Of a stretch of 59,792 bases of DNA, positions 59,639-59,792 are shown piece after piece. A program made the translations under genes and the position numbers. Under the pieces are notes generated by a model. That model saw only the letters and a program-made list of their open reading frames with translations. It was not told where the DNA came from and ran no database searches. Positions within the stretch are counted from its first letter, which is position 1; the number at the start of each line of letters is the position of its first letter. Origin of the DNA: JBFMAI01 sp040755725 (lineage in GTDB: Bacteria > Planctomycetota > Phycisphaerae > UBA1845 > Fen-1342); assembly GCA_040755725.1 (NCBI GenBank), contig JBFMAI010000004.1:1-59792 (forward strand), in the 5' to 3' direction.

Positions 59639-59792
59639 GGGAGGGTTTTTCCTCTGCCCAGGGCCGGCGGCGTTGTCGCAGTCTCACGTTCTCCTGCTTC
59701 CGCAGGGCCCTGGCCGTTTGTAATTTCCGACGCCGCTCGGCCAGCAGCGCCGCCGGATCGCCACGATAGTAATCCACCGGCCGCAGGAAGCT
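59604..59792 (-). CDS. Transposase/integrase, C-terminal end only
   Basis: This is a frame open to the window edge, 62 residues to its stop at 59604. SFLRPVDYYRGDPAALLAER then RRKLQTARALRKQENVRLRQ resembles the C-terminal tail of integrase-core (IS3/IS481-like) transposases. In these, 'Y..P.d...G....l..eR..KL..A...R' follows the catalytic domain. The rest lies beyond the window. Its last 12 codons overlap the end of the restriction-modification gene on the other strand, as with the transposase at the left edge. Family name is tentative. Confidence 0.55.
   Translation of the reverse strand, partial: SFLRPVDYYRGDPAALLAERRRKLQTARALRKQENVRLRQRRRPWAEEKPSLIRHGHVSHFV

Overview
The window is about 60 kb of GC-rich chromosome (roughly two thirds G+C) from an uncultured-looking bacterium that most resembles the Planctomycetes, Phycisphaerae side. 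This rests on several observations. Three secreted proteins end in a paired, dockerin-like NCDG...FGDINPFV tail, and there is a PEP-CTERM fragment. There is a prepilin-like secretion protein, many 'TTAP/PTTAP' low-complexity lipoproteins, and an EIIA domain fused to a DNA-binding domain. Genes are mostly single or in pairs, often divergent or convergent, with families of palindromic repeats between them. No rRNA operon, CRISPR array or replication origin is visible.

Layout. 0-5 kb: C-terminus of an ISL3-type transposase, a cut secreted protein, an orphan histidine kinase, a membrane-anchored EEP phosphatase/nuclease, and an archease-rtcB RNA-ligation pair. 5-9 kb: alaS, enlarged by several in-frame repeat insertions. 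9-20 kb: lipoprotein hydrolase, type I phosphodiesterase, 4-hydroxyphenylpyruvate dioxygenase, a PPSR-type kinase/pyrophosphorylase, prepilin-like and secreted proteins, and a CAU tRNA. 20-25 kb: two-subunit class I fumarase, then a two-gene operon of a Vps4-like AAA ATPase and an SPFH/beta-propeller protein. 25-41 kb: TPR lipoprotein, membrane pyrophosphatase hppA, rpsU, a TlpA-type protein, sugar-phosphate isomerase-like protein, EIIA-HTH protein, parvulin-type PPIase, fumarylacetoacetase, a cell-envelope lipoprotein group and an ATP-grasp enzyme. 41-49 kb: M16 peptidase, then an oxidative-stress block (Fur/PerR regulator, katA, and sodB after rpmI-rplT) and a DinB protein. 49-56 kb: secreted M64 peptidase, MazG-like pyrophosphohydrolase, tRNA-Val, htpX, eno and an FtsB/DivIC-like gene. 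56-59.8 kb: a one-polypeptide restriction-modification gene broken by a frameshift, and a second transposase/integrase C-terminus.

Functional links. HPPD and fumarylacetoacetase are two steps of tyrosine degradation, whose product fumarate is handled by the fumarase; they are not in one operon. The PerR-type regulator and katA share the same 13-bp operator, TCTAA-N3-TAGAC, inside both promoters. Archease and RtcB form the usual RNA repair/ligation pair.

The two most unusual observations are as follows. First, the MIT-like/Vps4-like AAA ATPase lies 4 bp upstream of a gene encoding an SPFH-like domain, a coiled coil and a propeller; this may be an undescribed membrane-remodelling or membrane-quality module. 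Second, dispersed palindromic and heptanucleotide repeats have inserted in frame into housekeeping proteins (AlaS, fumarase beta, the SPFH protein), with one repeat family read in the same frame in two unrelated proteins. All calls come from reading the sequence; no database search was run.
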